Below the pieces are notes generated by a model. It was not told where the DNA came from and did not search any database. It was given only the letters and a program-made list of their open reading frames with translations. A stretch of 64,000 nucleotides of DNA, from NCBI GenBank assembly GCA_016182655.1, contig JACPGB010000047.1, forward strand, positions 112,367 through 176,366, given 5' to 3'. A program made the translations under genes and the position numbers. Of this stretch, positions 48,942-57,410 are shown in pieces. Within the stretch, counting starts at the first letter, position 1, and each line of letters begins with the position of its first letter. The DNA is from Deltaproteobacteria bacterium (GTDB lineage: Bacteria > Desulfobacterota > GWC2-55-46).

Positions 48942-50591
48942 TCAGATCCCGGTGATCCTGCCTTCCGCGTCCACATCGATAAGCTCTGCCCTCGGGCTCG
49001 AAGGCAACCCGGGCATGAGGAGAATATCCCCGCACTCTATTACGAGGTATCCCGCGCCGAGCGCGGGCCTTATCCTTTTAACCTTGAGCGTGAATGAACG
49101 AGGCCTGCCGATGAGTTTGGGGTTATCCGATAGCGATCTCGGGGTCTTGGCTATGCAGACCGGGAGAGCATCGTAACCCAGGCGTTCGACGAGGGAGAGG
49201 TCGCGTTTTGCCTCGTCACACAATTCGACCTTTTCGGCGCCGTACATATTCAGGGCGACTGCGCGGATCTTCTCGATAACCGGCTCGTCTGTTTTGTACA
49301 GGAACTTGAAAGCCCCCCCTTCCCTCGCCTTTTTAACGAGCTTATCGGCGCAGTCGACGCCGCCTTCCCCGCCCCTTTCAAAGACGTCGACGACCGAAGT
49401 CTCTGCGCCCATATCAGTTATCATCGAGACGAGCGCGCCTATTTCAGAGTCCGCGTCTCCCGGATACCTGTTTATGGCAATGATGAAAGGGATGCCGAAG
49501 GAGCGGATGTTCTCGATGTGCTTACCGAGGTTGTCGAGCCCCTTTTTAATGGCACCCGTGTCCTTTTTGAGGTAATCGGCCGCGCCGCCGTGGAAACGGA
49601 GCGCCCTCAATGTGGCTATTATTACCACGGCGTCGGGCTTAAGCCCCCCTGCCCTGCACTTTATATCGAAGAATTTTTCGGCCCCGAGCTCGGTTGAGAA
49701 ACCGGCCTCGGTCAATACATAATCCGAGACCTTCAAGGCGAGCGAGGTGGCGATCAGGCTGTTGCACCCGAGCGAGATATTGCCGAAAGGCCCGCCGTGG
49801 ATAAATACCGGAGAGCCTTCGTTCGTCTGGACGAGGTTCGCATTCAACGCGTTCCTCATGAGCGCCGTAACGGCCCCTGTTATCTTGAGGTCATTGACAG
49901 TCACCGGTCTTCCGTTCTTGTCGAGCGCAAGGAGTATCCGACCCACGCGTGCCCTGAACCCGTCGAGATCCCTTACAAGACAGAGGGTCGACATTATCTC
50001 GGAAGCCGCTGAGATGTGGAACTCTTCCTCTCGCTCTTCAACTGTGCCGGGGGATACGACTACCTTTCGGAGGGCCCTGTCGCTTATGGGGGCAACGCGC
50101 CTCCAGAAGATATTCTCCTTATCTATTCCGAGCCTGTTCCCGTAATGGATGTGGTTGTCGAGGACGGATGAAATGAGGTTATGGGCGGAGATGATTGCGT
50201 AATCGTCGCCGGTGAACTGTAGCGTTATATCGTCGGAGGGAAGCACCTGCGAGTACCCTCCTCCGGTCGCCCCGCCCTTTGACCCGAAGAACGGCCCTAA
50301 GGACGGCTGCCTTATGCAGGCCGATGCTCGAAGCCCCATCGCCTTGAAGGCCTGCGCAAGGCCTATCGTCACGGTGGTCTTGCCCTCGCCCGCCGGGGTC
50401 GGGGACATGGCGGTCACAAGGATGAGCTTTCCGTCAGGGCTTTGCGCTGACTTTTTACTGAATGATGAGCGGACCTTGGCGATATAGGGGCCGTAGTGGA
50501 TGAGGTCCTCGGGTGGTATGCTTAATGAAGCGGCTATCTCCTCGATGGGTTTTAGCGTTATGCCTTCAGCAATATTGCGGTCGTTAAGCAT
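48942..50591 (-). CDS. fhs: Formate-tetrahydrofolate ligase
   Basis: This ATP-dependent synthesis of 10-formyl-THF from formate feeds one-carbon metabolism or the Wood-Ljungdahl methyl branch. LKPIEEIAASLSIPPEDLIHYGPY opens the enzyme, and TPAGEGKTTVTIGLAQAFK is the P-loop. QPSLGPFFGSKGGATGGGYSQV, VIIATLRALRFHGG and PFIIAINRYPGDADSE are all family hallmarks. I chose ATG 50591 (MLNDRNIAEG), giving 549 residues. The open frame reaches back to TTG 50645 inside a repeat array. ATG 50618 is possible, and the good GGAAGGAG site lies oddly far (17 bases) from 50591. Confidence 0.95.
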   Translation of the reverse strand: MLNDRNIAEGITLKPIEEIAASLSIPPEDLIHYGPYIAKVRSSFSKKSAQSPDGKLILVTAMSPTPAGEGKTTVTIGLAQAFKAMGLRASACIRQPSLGPFFGSKGGATGGGYSQVLPSDDITLQFTGDDYAIISAHNLISSVLDNHIHYGNRLGIDKENIFWRRVAPISDRALRKVVVSPGTVEEREEEFHISAASEIMSTLCLVRDLDGFRARVGRILLALDKNGRPVTVNDLKITGAVTALMRNALNANLVQTNEGSPVFIHGGPFGNISLGCNSLIATSLALKVSDYVLTEAGFSTELGAEKFFDIKCRAGGLKPDAVVIIATLRALRFHGGAADYLKKDTGAIKKGLDNLGKHIENIRSFGIPFIIAINRYPGDADSEIGALVSMITDMGAETSVVDVFERGGEGGVDCADKLVKKAREGGAFKFLYKTDEPVIEKIRAVALNMYGAEKVELCDEAKRDLSLVERLGYDALPVCIAKTPRSLSDNPKLIGRPRSFTLKVKRIRPALGAGYLVIECGDILLMPGLPSSPRAELIDVDAEGRITGI

Positions 50592-50626
50592 GGATAATTC
50601 GTAGCACACTCCTTCCATCGAGTCAA

Positions 50627-50870
50627 CCGCTCGGCGCGGGGCCAATGTCCTCGGATGCTATAGAGGCAAGGGTAATCAAGCCGTCTCGATATGAGCTTTG
50701 CCCGTCCGGCGAGGACCGCTCGGGTACTCGGCGTACGGCCAGATTCAAATCGGGTGGCTTTAGGCTATCAGACAACACAGACGTTGGATACGGATATGCC
50801 CGTCCGGCTCGGGGTACTCGGCGTACGGCCAATGTCACTCGGGTCACTTCAGGCTCCATTAAGCACAGCC
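50627..50870 (+). repeat. Tandem array of inverted-arm units between divergent genes
   Basis: Unit 1 runs from CGCTCGGCGCGGGGCCAATG to TTTGCCCGTCCGGCGAGGAC. Unit 2 runs from GGGTACTCGGCGTACGGCC to CGGATATGCCCGTCCGGC. A partial third unit follows. The junctions form palindromes of the same design as at 35452. The array fills most of the gap between fhs and the YkgJ-like gene and must contain or flank their promoters. Confidence 0.8.
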
Positions 50871-50915
50871 GTCAGGTATAGAACTGCTGGACTCGTCTCG
50901 CGCTAAAAAGATATA

Positions 50916-51641
50916 ATGGCCCGTATGGATACTGGCAAGGAAAAGTACGCCGCCTCTTTTGCCGAGGTCTGCACAGAGAGGTGCGGCGGGCTCTGTTGCA
51001 ACCCGTGGTGGGGGATCATCTCCTATGGAGTCGTCAAAAAAGGCGGGCTCTCCGGCCTAAGGGATTTTAAAGGCGAGCTCGCCTCCGGCATACGGGAGAG
51101 GGAGAAGAGGATAATTTACGCCTATCTCACCGCGGAGGACCATCCGAGGCCGCTCTTCGGCGCGCCTGAGAAGTACAGCGTCAAATTGACGGGCGTGAAG
51201 AGGAACGGTACATCACTGGAAATCTCTCTCCTTGCGATGTTCGCCTTCCGTTGCGGGTTTTTGTCGGAAAACAATATCTGCTCTATACACCCGTCGCTTA
51301 TGGACTCGAAGGAGATAAGGCCGCCGCACTGCGGGAACCTGGGCTCCCCTCTGGCCAAGTCCGGCGAAAAGTGGTACTGCCGGGTAATAGAGGCGGCTTC
51401 CGTCAACGATGACGCGCTCATAAAGGCCATAGAGGTCGAGAAGGCGTCGAGCGCGCGCCATTTGGCCGAAGGTGTGGCGACGGCCGATGAAGCGGCTGAA
51501 AGGATAGTCGAGGGCCTGAAGGCCTTCTGCATAAAGAACTTTCCTGACCTCCTTCCGCAGGAGAAGACGGGAACGCCAGGCAGGAACGACCCGTGCTGGT
51601 GCGGCTCAGGCGATAAGTTCAAGAGGTGCCACGGGAGATAG
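50916..51641 (+). CDS. YkgJ-like cysteine cluster protein with C-terminal SEC-C motif
   Basis: This 241-residue cytoplasmic protein has two metal-binding parts. The N-terminal and middle part has Cys-rich CTERCGGLCCNPWW, FRCGFLSENNICSIHPSL and PPHCGNL, the pattern of YkgJ (CxxCxxxCC) zinc- or iron-chelating proteins. The C-terminus is a SEC-C zinc motif, RNDPCWCGSGDKFKRCHG, as in SecA and UPF0225 proteins. The two ends are joined by a helical stretch (about 165-215). The function is unknown. ATG 50916 and ATG 50925 are both possible starts. Confidence 0.8.
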   Translation: MARMDTGKEKYAASFAEVCTERCGGLCCNPWWGIISYGVVKKGGLSGLRDFKGELASGIREREKRIIYAYLTAEDHPRPLFGAPEKYSVKLTGVKRNGTSLEISLLAMFAFRCGFLSENNICSIHPSLMDSKEIRPPHCGNLGSPLAKSGEKWYCRVIEAASVNDDALIKAIEVEKASSARHLAEGVATADEAAERIVEGLKAFCIKNFPDLLPQEKTGTPGRNDPCWCGSGDKFKRCHGR

Positions 51642-51643
51642 GA

Positions 51644-51821
51644 ATGAACTACCCCGCCGCAAGCAGCGGGGTATCTTCTAATACTTCCCCTCCCTCGATG
51701 GGAGGGGACTGAGGGGAGGGTGAAATCTTTTTCACCCCCACCCCGACCCTCCCCCATCAAGGGGGAGGGGGTGAAAAAACGCGGCAAGCCGCGGGATGTT
51801 TGACTCTAAGAGAGAATAAAA
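51644..51821 (+). repeat. 180-bp hairpin-ended element, copy B
   Basis: It starts two bases after the YkgJ-like stop with CCCCGCCGCAAGCAGCGGGG and shares the layout of copies at 29041 and 58403. In the middle it keeps the uninterrupted palindrome GGGTGAAATCTTTTTCACCC. It runs directly into the terminator at 51822. Confidence 0.82.
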
Positions 51822-51849
51822 AAAAGCCCCGCCGAATGGCGGGGCTTTT
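51822..51849 (-). terminator. Terminator for the 51877 gene
   Basis: AAAAGCCCCGCC (51822-51833) pairs with GGCGGGGCTTTT (51838-51849) around GAAT. A-rich sequence on the left gives U-rich RNA on the minus strand, 27 bases past the stop at 51877. It may also stop read-through from the plus strand. Confidence 0.82.
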
Positions 51850-51876
51850 GAGTATCGATTCAGTTGGTTCAGCGAC

Positions 51877-52635
51877 TCAGAACATCGAGCTCATCATCCT
51901 GGAGAAGTCTTCGGGTTGGGCCGGGCTCATCCCCTCTTCCTTCACGAAGTCTATGCCTTCAAGCCCGCGGTTCTCGTAATAAAAGACCTTCATCTCGTCC
52001 TTCGGCGAGTATGTGTAGTCCTTCTCTATCACAAACTTCTGGTCGCCGTGGCAGGCGAAGAACCATGGGTCCTTTCCATCTCCGGAAGAGAGGAAGTAGT
52101 TGAACGCCTCGATACCCCCGACCTTCGTAAGCCTTACGGTCCTGCCGTATCTTTTCGACACGACTATCTCAGGCGTGCCGTTGTCTATCTTGCAGAGCGC
52201 CGACATGTACTGGAGGAGGTCGATGCTCTTATACCCCTCCCTTATCTTCATTCCGTTTGCCGGGGTCTGTATCTCGTTGATCGAAGGGAGCGAGTTCCTG
52301 TAGACGAACGGCTGGGGGGCGGTATTCAATACGATGTAAAAGATCCTGTTACTGCCTTTAGGTGCTTCAAGCCTCCGCGATTCAAAGAACTCCCCGCAAA
52401 CCGTGCTGTCCCCGTCTATCTTAAGCTCTTCCGTACATATGGACTTAAGCTCCTCTTCGATCGGTCCGGCTTCCTTTCCGGAGATAACGGTCAGGTAGTC
52501 GTCTATGGAGTAGAGCGCCTCGACGCTTCTCGAGCCGAGGAGCCTGCCTCTCAGGCTCTCTTCGGAGCCGTAGGAGACTATGGGAAAGAAGACCGGGACC
52601 AGGATGAGCAGGACAAGAGACGCGAGTTTCGCCAT
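51877..52635 (-). CDS. Uncharacterised exported protein
   Basis: I do not recognise this 252-residue protein. It has a clear Sec signal peptide (LASLVLLILVPVFFPIVSYG, cleavage near SYGSEE). The mature part has five cysteines, in SICTEEL, STVCGEFF, SALCKID and FFACHGD among others, and ends in an amphipathic QPEDFSRMMSSMF. FFACHG resembles half a heme motif, but CxxCH is absent. A perfect TAAGGAGG lies 4 bases before the ATG, so it is probably well translated. It stands alone with its own terminator. A periplasmic location is likely. Confidence 0.75.
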   Translation of the reverse strand: MAKLASLVLLILVPVFFPIVSYGSEESLRGRLLGSRSVEALYSIDDYLTVISGKEAGPIEEELKSICTEELKIDGDSTVCGEFFESRRLEAPKGSNRIFYIVLNTAPQPFVYRNSLPSINEIQTPANGMKIREGYKSIDLLQYMSALCKIDNGTPEIVVSKRYGRTVRLTKVGGIEAFNYFLSSGDGKDPWFFACHGDQKFVIEKDYTYSPKDEMKVFYYENRGLEGIDFVKEEGMSPAQPEDFSRMMSSMF

Positions 52636-52907
52636 ATTACCTCCTTATCGGCGGCCATTGCAAAAGACTTTAGCCATGGCCGCAAAAAAATCCGGTGTCA
52701 AAAAATCTGTTATCGATGGTCTTGAATCTATCAAAAGTCGTCTTAAAGCCTGATCAAGAGGTGTTTTTTGGACGCCGTAAAAGCGTGGTCGCCTTTGGCG
52801 AATGACGGGGCTGATTTTAAGACATGGGGGCTTTTAATGCTGTGACTTTTGTGGGGCCGGGGGATGGGCCTGAAGAGGCCGAGAATACTGAGGTGACTTT
52901 AAGGAAA

Positions 52908-54230
52908 TTATCTCGAGGGCGTTATTACGCGGGGGCCCTCCGGGACGTTCTCCTGCACGCATACGAGGTGGGTAATATCCCCGTCGTCGGACTTTATGGG
53001 CGCTACGAGGCCCGGGCTGAAGAATACCCCTCCGTCCTTCGCGCTCGTCTTTAAACCCCCGCGCCAGGGGTTCCCCTCAAGGACCGTCATCCAGAGGTCG
53101 TCGTTGTCTTCCATCCTCGCCGTTGAGGAGATGGTCTTTATGTGACGGCCCAGTAAAGAGCCTATTTCAATGCCGGTCGCCTCCGCGAACGTCGTGTTCG
53201 CGTATTCGATAAAGCCGTTTATGTCCGTTATGGCAATGAGGCTCCCGCTGTGCTCTATGGCCGCGAGGAGGGTCTTGTGCTCGGCCCCGACGATCTTCGG
53301 AGGGTATGACGGGCTCAGCAGGAGTTGAACGGACCTCCTTCCGGCCACCTCGCAGGCGATACACCTCAATTCCGCCTTTACTATCGCCCCCCGCTTGTGC
53401 AGGAGCGGCATCTCCTTCTGAGAAAAGTCGAGGACAGGGTCTATGACCCTGCACATCTTCTCAAAGAGCAATGCCTTGTCTCCCGGCAATATCGCGCGGC
53501 AGCTCCTGCCTGAAAGCTCTCCGGCCCCGTAGCCGAGCAGGAGGGATGCCCTGGAGCTGGCGTACCGTATGTTCGCGTCGTCGCCGAGTACGATCACACC
53601 GTCGCTTACGGCATCGGCGAGTTGAGCGTATTTAAACTCGGTATCCTCGAGCGTCCTCGCGAGCGCATCCTTCAACGCGGTCTCTTCCTTAAGCCTCTCC
53701 TCGAGCGACCTTAGACCCACGGCCTGCCTGTGGAGCTTTTCCTCGAGGAGGTGCATGTATTTTATAAGCTCCTCCTCGGTCCTTTTCTTCGAGGTAATGT
53801 CCCTCGCTATCGCCATGACCCCCGCGACCGCGCCGGAATCGTCCCTCATTGGGATGCCTTTGAACTCAAAGAGGAGGCCGGAATGCTTGAATGTGAGCTC
53901 GATGATGATCTGCTCGCCCTTAAGAACGGCGGAAAAGGCCTTAGAGGCCCTTGCGAGGTCCTCATCGTCGAAGAGCGCAGGGAAGCCCTCGTCCGAGACC
54001 TCCTCGGATGTCGCTCCGGAGAGCTTCTCAACGGAGTCGTTTACGAAGATGACCTTGCCTTCCTTGTTGCAGATGATGGTCAGATCGGGAGAGTCGTAGA
54101 AGAGGGCCCTGAATTTTTTCAGGGTCTCGATGGTCTTTACGGATTCGGTCCTGTAGAGCTCAAGCTCTCCGACCTTCTGCCTGAGTTTCAGGTATTCGCG
54201 TATAAGCTGGGGGTTGAGCTTCTCCGTCAT
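52908..54230 (-). CDS. Three-PAS soluble protein without an output domain
   Basis: This 440-residue cytoplasmic protein has a short N-terminal coiled coil, then PAS 1 (about 40-155, PDLTIICNKEGKVIFVNDSV), a long coiled coil (about 155-205), PAS 2 (about 205-315, SDGVIVLGDDANIRYASS) and PAS 3 (about 325-435, LIAITDINGFIEYANTTF). PAS 3 ends VCVQENVPEG where such proteins normally run into a kinase, GGDEF or EAL domain. Here a stop follows after 7 residues. Either the output domain was lost or it is a partner or adaptor. AAGGGAG lies before the ATG. The 270 bases downstream show no gene and no obvious kinase fragment. Confidence 0.82.
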   Translation of the reverse strand: MTEKLNPQLIREYLKLRQKVGELELYRTESVKTIETLKKFRALFYDSPDLTIICNKEGKVIFVNDSVEKLSGATSEEVSDEGFPALFDDEDLARASKAFSAVLKGEQIIIELTFKHSGLLFEFKGIPMRDDSGAVAGVMAIARDITSKKRTEEELIKYMHLLEEKLHRQAVGLRSLEERLKEETALKDALARTLEDTEFKYAQLADAVSDGVIVLGDDANIRYASSRASLLLGYGAGELSGRSCRAILPGDKALLFEKMCRVIDPVLDFSQKEMPLLHKRGAIVKAELRCIACEVAGRRSVQLLLSPSYPPKIVGAEHKTLLAAIEHSGSLIAITDINGFIEYANTTFAEATGIEIGSLLGRHIKTISSTARMEDNDDLWMTVLEGNPWRGGLKTSAKDGGVFFSPGLVAPIKSDDGDITHLVCVQENVPEGPRVITPSR

Positions 54231-54324
54231 CCGGCTCCCTTAGCGGCTCCTGGTCTTATGCGGTCATGCAAACGATACGTCCTGAAGCACCCGGCCAGGA
54301 TTGGAAAAGTTTTTTCTAATATCA

Positions 54325-54354
54325 TTATTAAAGCATTAATTTCATAAATGTAAA
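54325..54354 (-). promoter_or_regulatory. Putative promoter for the PAS gene
   Basis: On the minus strand TTTACA (54349-54354) and TAATAA (54325-54330) are 18 bases apart, in AT-rich DNA. A hairpin TTTTTGCG/CGCAAAAA at about 54357-54377 lies just upstream. The rest of 54231-54530 holds no gene that I can support. Confidence 0.4.
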
Positions 54355-54530
54355 GTGATTTTTGCGTTATTGCGCAAAAAATGACCGTTGGGCCATAAAT
54401 AAGGGTCCAGACAAGATAGATAAACTTGAAGTGATGGCTTTGAGAGTAATCTTTTGCCTTAAAGGGGTTATATGGATGGCTACAGGGAAGGGTAAAATTC
54501 TTATGAGAAGCGCACAAAACAAACCGGAAA

Positions 54531-54567
54531 TAAAAACTCCCCCTCCCGTCGGACGGGAGGGGGAGTT
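54531..54567 (-). terminator. Terminator after kamA
   Basis: ACTCCCCCTCCCGTC (54536-54550) pairs with GACGGGAGGGGGAGT (54552-54566), a 15-bp perfect stem. On the minus strand it is followed by TTTTTATTT. It may be a co-opted CCCTC/GAGGG palindromic repeat. Confidence 0.85.
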
Positions 54568-54580
54568 GAGGAGGCAGGGC

Positions 54581-55753
54581 TCAAGATTCAGGCTCTATGT
54601 AGTTGAATATCCTGTTCTCGTAGTTTCTGAGGGTCACCCTCCCCTTTGCCTGGGAGAGCATGTAAGTAGGCGCTACAGGGATCTTGCCTCCGCCACCCGG
54701 GGCATCTACTACGAACGTCGGGACCGCGTAGCCTGTCGTGTGGCCTCTTAGCTCCTCGATGATGTTTATGCCGACGGAGACAGGCGTCCTGAAGTGGCTT
54801 GTGCCCATGGCCATGTCGCACTGGTAGACGTAGTAGGGGCGGACGCGCACTTTCATGAGCTCGTGCATGAGTTTTTTCATGACGGCAGGCTTGTCGTTCA
54901 CGCCTTTCAAGAGAACGGTCTGGCTCCCGAGCGGGATGCCGGCGTCGGCGAGCATGCCACAGGACTTTACGACCTCGGGGGTAATCTCCCTCGGGTGCGA
55001 GAAGTGAATGGAGAGATAGAGCGGGTGGTATTTCTTGAGCATCGAGACGAGCTCCTCGTTCACTCTCATGGGGAGCGTGACCGGGACCCTCGTGCCTATC
55101 CTTATGATCTCGAGGTGCGGGATGGAGCGGAGCTTCGAGATGTAGCTCTCGAGGACCTCCGTCTTCATCATGAGCGGGTCGCCGCCGGAGATGAGTACGT
55201 CGCGGATGGACTTCTTTGATTTGATATATTTGTATGCGTCTTCGAAGCGGTCGGTGGGCATGGGCGGGTGTTCCTCGCCGACCATCCTTTTACGGGTGCA
55301 GTACCTGCAGTACATGGCGCAGGAGTCGGTGACTATAAGGAGCGCCCTGTCAGGGTATCTGTGGACGAGGCCCGGGACCGGCGAGTGTGAGTCCTCTCCG
55401 CACGGGTCTATCATCTCGCACGAGGAGACGCTGAACTCCTCGAGGCGCGGGATCGCCTGTTTCCTTATCGGGCACCTGGGGTCGTTCCTGTCGATGAGGG
55501 AGAAGAAGTATGGGGTGATGGCCATGGCGAGCCTGCCTGTGGCCCTCTTTATCCCCTCTTCCTCTCTCCGGGTAAGCGGGATGAGGTCCCGTATCACATC
55601 AAGGGAGGTGATCCGGTTCTTAAGCTGCCATTTCCAGTCGTACCAGCACTCTGGCCGCGAGCCAGGCTCATCTATATATTCTGCTAACTCTGTCTTGTAT
55701 TTCCTCGCGGGATTACAACTGGGCGGCTCAGAGCTTATCGACAGCCCTTCCAT
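54581..55753 (-). CDS. kamA: Lysine 2,3-aminomutase family radical SAM enzyme
   Basis: This PLP- and 4Fe-4S-dependent radical SAM enzyme probably converts L-lysine to beta-lysine. The cluster motif is DSCAMYCRYCTRKRMVG (CxxxCxxC). WQLKNRITSLDVI, FSLIDRNDPRCPIRKQAIP and PTFVVDAPGGGGKIPVAP carry family-conserved residues, the last near the PLP lysine. The length of 390 residues fits the classical KamA rather than EpmB. An AGGAGGAG precedes ATG 55753. The upstream MerR-like gene, 12 bases away, is probably co-transcribed. No ablB acetyltransferase is adjacent, so N-acetyl-beta-lysine osmolyte synthesis cannot be asserted. Confidence 0.92.
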   Translation of the reverse strand: MEGLSISSEPPSCNPARKYKTELAEYIDEPGSRPECWYDWKWQLKNRITSLDVIRDLIPLTRREEEGIKRATGRLAMAITPYFFSLIDRNDPRCPIRKQAIPRLEEFSVSSCEMIDPCGEDSHSPVPGLVHRYPDRALLIVTDSCAMYCRYCTRKRMVGEEHPPMPTDRFEDAYKYIKSKKSIRDVLISGGDPLMMKTEVLESYISKLRSIPHLEIIRIGTRVPVTLPMRVNEELVSMLKKYHPLYLSIHFSHPREITPEVVKSCGMLADAGIPLGSQTVLLKGVNDKPAVMKKLMHELMKVRVRPYYVYQCDMAMGTSHFRTPVSVGINIIEELRGHTTGYAVPTFVVDAPGGGGKIPVAPTYMLSQAKGRVTLRNYENRIFNYIEPES

Positions 55754-55765
55754 TCGGATCTCCTC

Positions 55766-56041
55766 CTACCCCTGAGTGGGTTTTTCGTTTTTTGTGAAGC
55801 TCAACTGCGGGTTCGAGAGCTCTTCCATCGCTTTTTCAAACGCTATCTTGTATTTGAACCCTTTTTTCAGATACTTCCAGATGTATTCGACCTTCTTCAC
55901 ATCCTCTTCGGAGTACTCCCTGAACTCCTTTTCCCCGATGACAGTCTTCTGGGGCTTAATAAAGCCCTTCTGCTCAAGGTAGTAGAGCTTTTGCCTCGGT
56001 ATGTCTATCTTTGCCAATAGCTCTGGCGTCCTTATCCCCAC
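55766..56041 (-). CDS. Short MerR-type DNA-binding protein
   Basis: This 91-residue protein has a MerR-like winged HTH: LLAKIDIPRQKLYYLEQKGFIKP followed by EFREYSEEDVKKVEYIWKYLKKG. The C-terminal coiled coil and ligand domain of full MerR proteins are absent. It starts with GTG 56041; an AAGG lies too close to be an ideal ribosome site. It probably regulates the operon with kamA. The gene is noticeably AT-richer than kamA. Confidence 0.78.
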   Translation of the reverse strand: MGIRTPELLAKIDIPRQKLYYLEQKGFIKPQKTVIGEKEFREYSEEDVKKVEYIWKYLKKGFKYKIAFEKAMEELSNPQLSFTKNEKPTQG

Positions 56042-56549
56042 CCTTATCTAAACTCCTCTTTATTAAAAGCCTGAGCTTGTATGAAATCATTTTTAAGGTT
56101 ATTTTTATTCTTATAACAAGTTTAAATTTATTTTAGAGTTTAAATAAAAATTTGTCAAGTGAAAAAATATAGCAAAACCAAGGGGTGGAGTCTCCGGAGT
56201 CTTGGAAGTAAAAAACCCGCCTGGATTTTGCCCACTATCCTAAAAAAGCACGAAAAGAGATATTTATCAGTGACTTTGATTCCGTTTTCATTTATAAACA
56301 TATCGGTAACATGGTCAAAGACCTTAAAAAATCTCAAGTAAAGATCTGGAGGGGAGGAGGGCTGATAAGAAGTTCATCTAATGGACAGGGTTATTGATCA
56401 AAACCTGCTTGAGCCTGCACCGAAAGGCAGATGGTGGAAAAAGCCTTTTAAAACAACAGCTTGACTTTCCAGTCGGATTTGTTAATCTTTTAAGATAGCT
56501 TTTTTCCAGTGGATTTCACAAACTTAAGTCTACCGAGGAGTTTTATATT
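56042..56549. other. AT-rich intergenic region
   Basis: About 500 bases separate the divergent MerR and FmdE-like genes. The stretch 56075-56160 is strikingly AT-rich and probably contains the MerR-kamA promoter. Open frames of 60 codons exist on both strands at 56155-56341, but neither has a ribosome site or recognisable product. I see no gene here. Confidence 0.4.
56461..56488 (+). promoter_or_regulatory. Putative promoter for the FmdE-like gene
   Basis: TTGACT (56461-56466) and TAATCT (56483-56488) are separated by 16 bases, about 60 bases before the ATG at 56550. Confidence 0.4.
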
Positions 56550-57227
56550 ATGTCCAGACTCTCAACCAATTGGCGTCAGGAGTTCTTTGCGGATGTCGAG
56601 CCGATAAGGCTCATTGAGCCGCTTGCGTATGTTCTCGGCGCGCAAGATGAGGGCGAGCCTTTTGTATTCAACTACACGGATGCGGTCCTTGTGGCGGGTC
56701 ACTCATGCCCGGCGGTCTCGGGGGCGTACAAACTGACGGCCAAGGCGCTTAAGGCCCTTTACGGAAACGATCTCCCGGTAAGGGGCGAGATAAAGGTCCT
56801 TATAAAGGGCGGCCCCTCTGACCTCGCCTACGGCCCCCAGTCGCATGTCATCTCGCTCATAACCGGGGCGAGCGGCTCAACGGGCTTTAAAGGGCTCGGC
56901 GGCAACTACGGCAGGAACAACAAGCTATTCTTCGATTCAAAGGATGTCCAGTTCAACACCTTCATCTTCCAGAGGGAAGACAACGGAAAGGCCGTCCAGA
57001 TCGTCTATAACCCGCAGGCCCTTCCCGGGGACATGAGGATGAACGACCTCGTGCCGCTGGTCTTAAGGAGCCGGGCGACAAAGGAGCAGAAGGAGCTCTT
57101 CTATTCGCTCTGGCAGGGGAATGTAAAGAAGATACTCCTTGAGGACGAAAAGTACCCGGGGCTCTTTGAAGTAAAGGAGCTCAAAAATTTCTCGTTCCCC
57201 AAGGGGCTTGAGGATTCGTCTTATTAG
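56550..57227 (+). CDS. FmdE-domain-like protein
   Basis: This 225-residue soluble protein contains AGHSCPAVSGAYKLTAKALKALYG, which resembles the H-x-CPG-x-G opening of the FmdE domain found beside formylmethanofuran dehydrogenase and in other redox contexts. The zinc ribbon of full FmdE is absent. The region VISLITGASGSTGFKGLGGNYGRNN is Gly-rich and could bind a cofactor. The real substrate is unknown, and a methanogenic role should not be inferred. It stands alone with its own promoter-like sequence and terminator. AGGAG lies about 8 bases before the ATG. Confidence 0.65.
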   Translation: MSRLSTNWRQEFFADVEPIRLIEPLAYVLGAQDEGEPFVFNYTDAVLVAGHSCPAVSGAYKLTAKALKALYGNDLPVRGEIKVLIKGGPSDLAYGPQSHVISLITGASGSTGFKGLGGNYGRNNKLFFDSKDVQFNTFIFQREDNGKAVQIVYNPQALPGDMRMNDLVPLVLRSRATKEQKELFYSLWQGNVKKILLEDEKYPGLFEVKELKNFSFPKGLEDSSY

Positions 57228-57268
57228 CGCCTTGCAGGGCGGGCCCGATAGTCCCTCAAATCGAAACT

Positions 57269-57306
57269 AAAAAAGGGCGGTGTCTTTCCGGCACCGTCCT
57301 TTTTTA
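57269..57306 (+). terminator. Terminator after the FmdE-like gene
   Basis: AAAAAAGGGCGGTG pairs with CACCGTCCTTTTTT, including one G-U pair, around TCTTTCCGG. It ends in a T-run 42-80 bases after the stop. Confidence 0.85.
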
Positions 57307-57410
57307 TCTTTCGAGTGCATTTTCCATAAAATTGTGTAAAATATCCTTGTTCTCATCGCGCATCCCTTTCATCTCATTAATTCCGCCAAAAAAATATCTA
57401 AGGAGGCTGA

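Noticed and set aside
56155-56341. Overlapping 60-codon frames in the AT-rich gap
   Set aside because: Both lack a ribosome site and any recognisable sequence, and AT-rich DNA gives such frames by chance on either strand.
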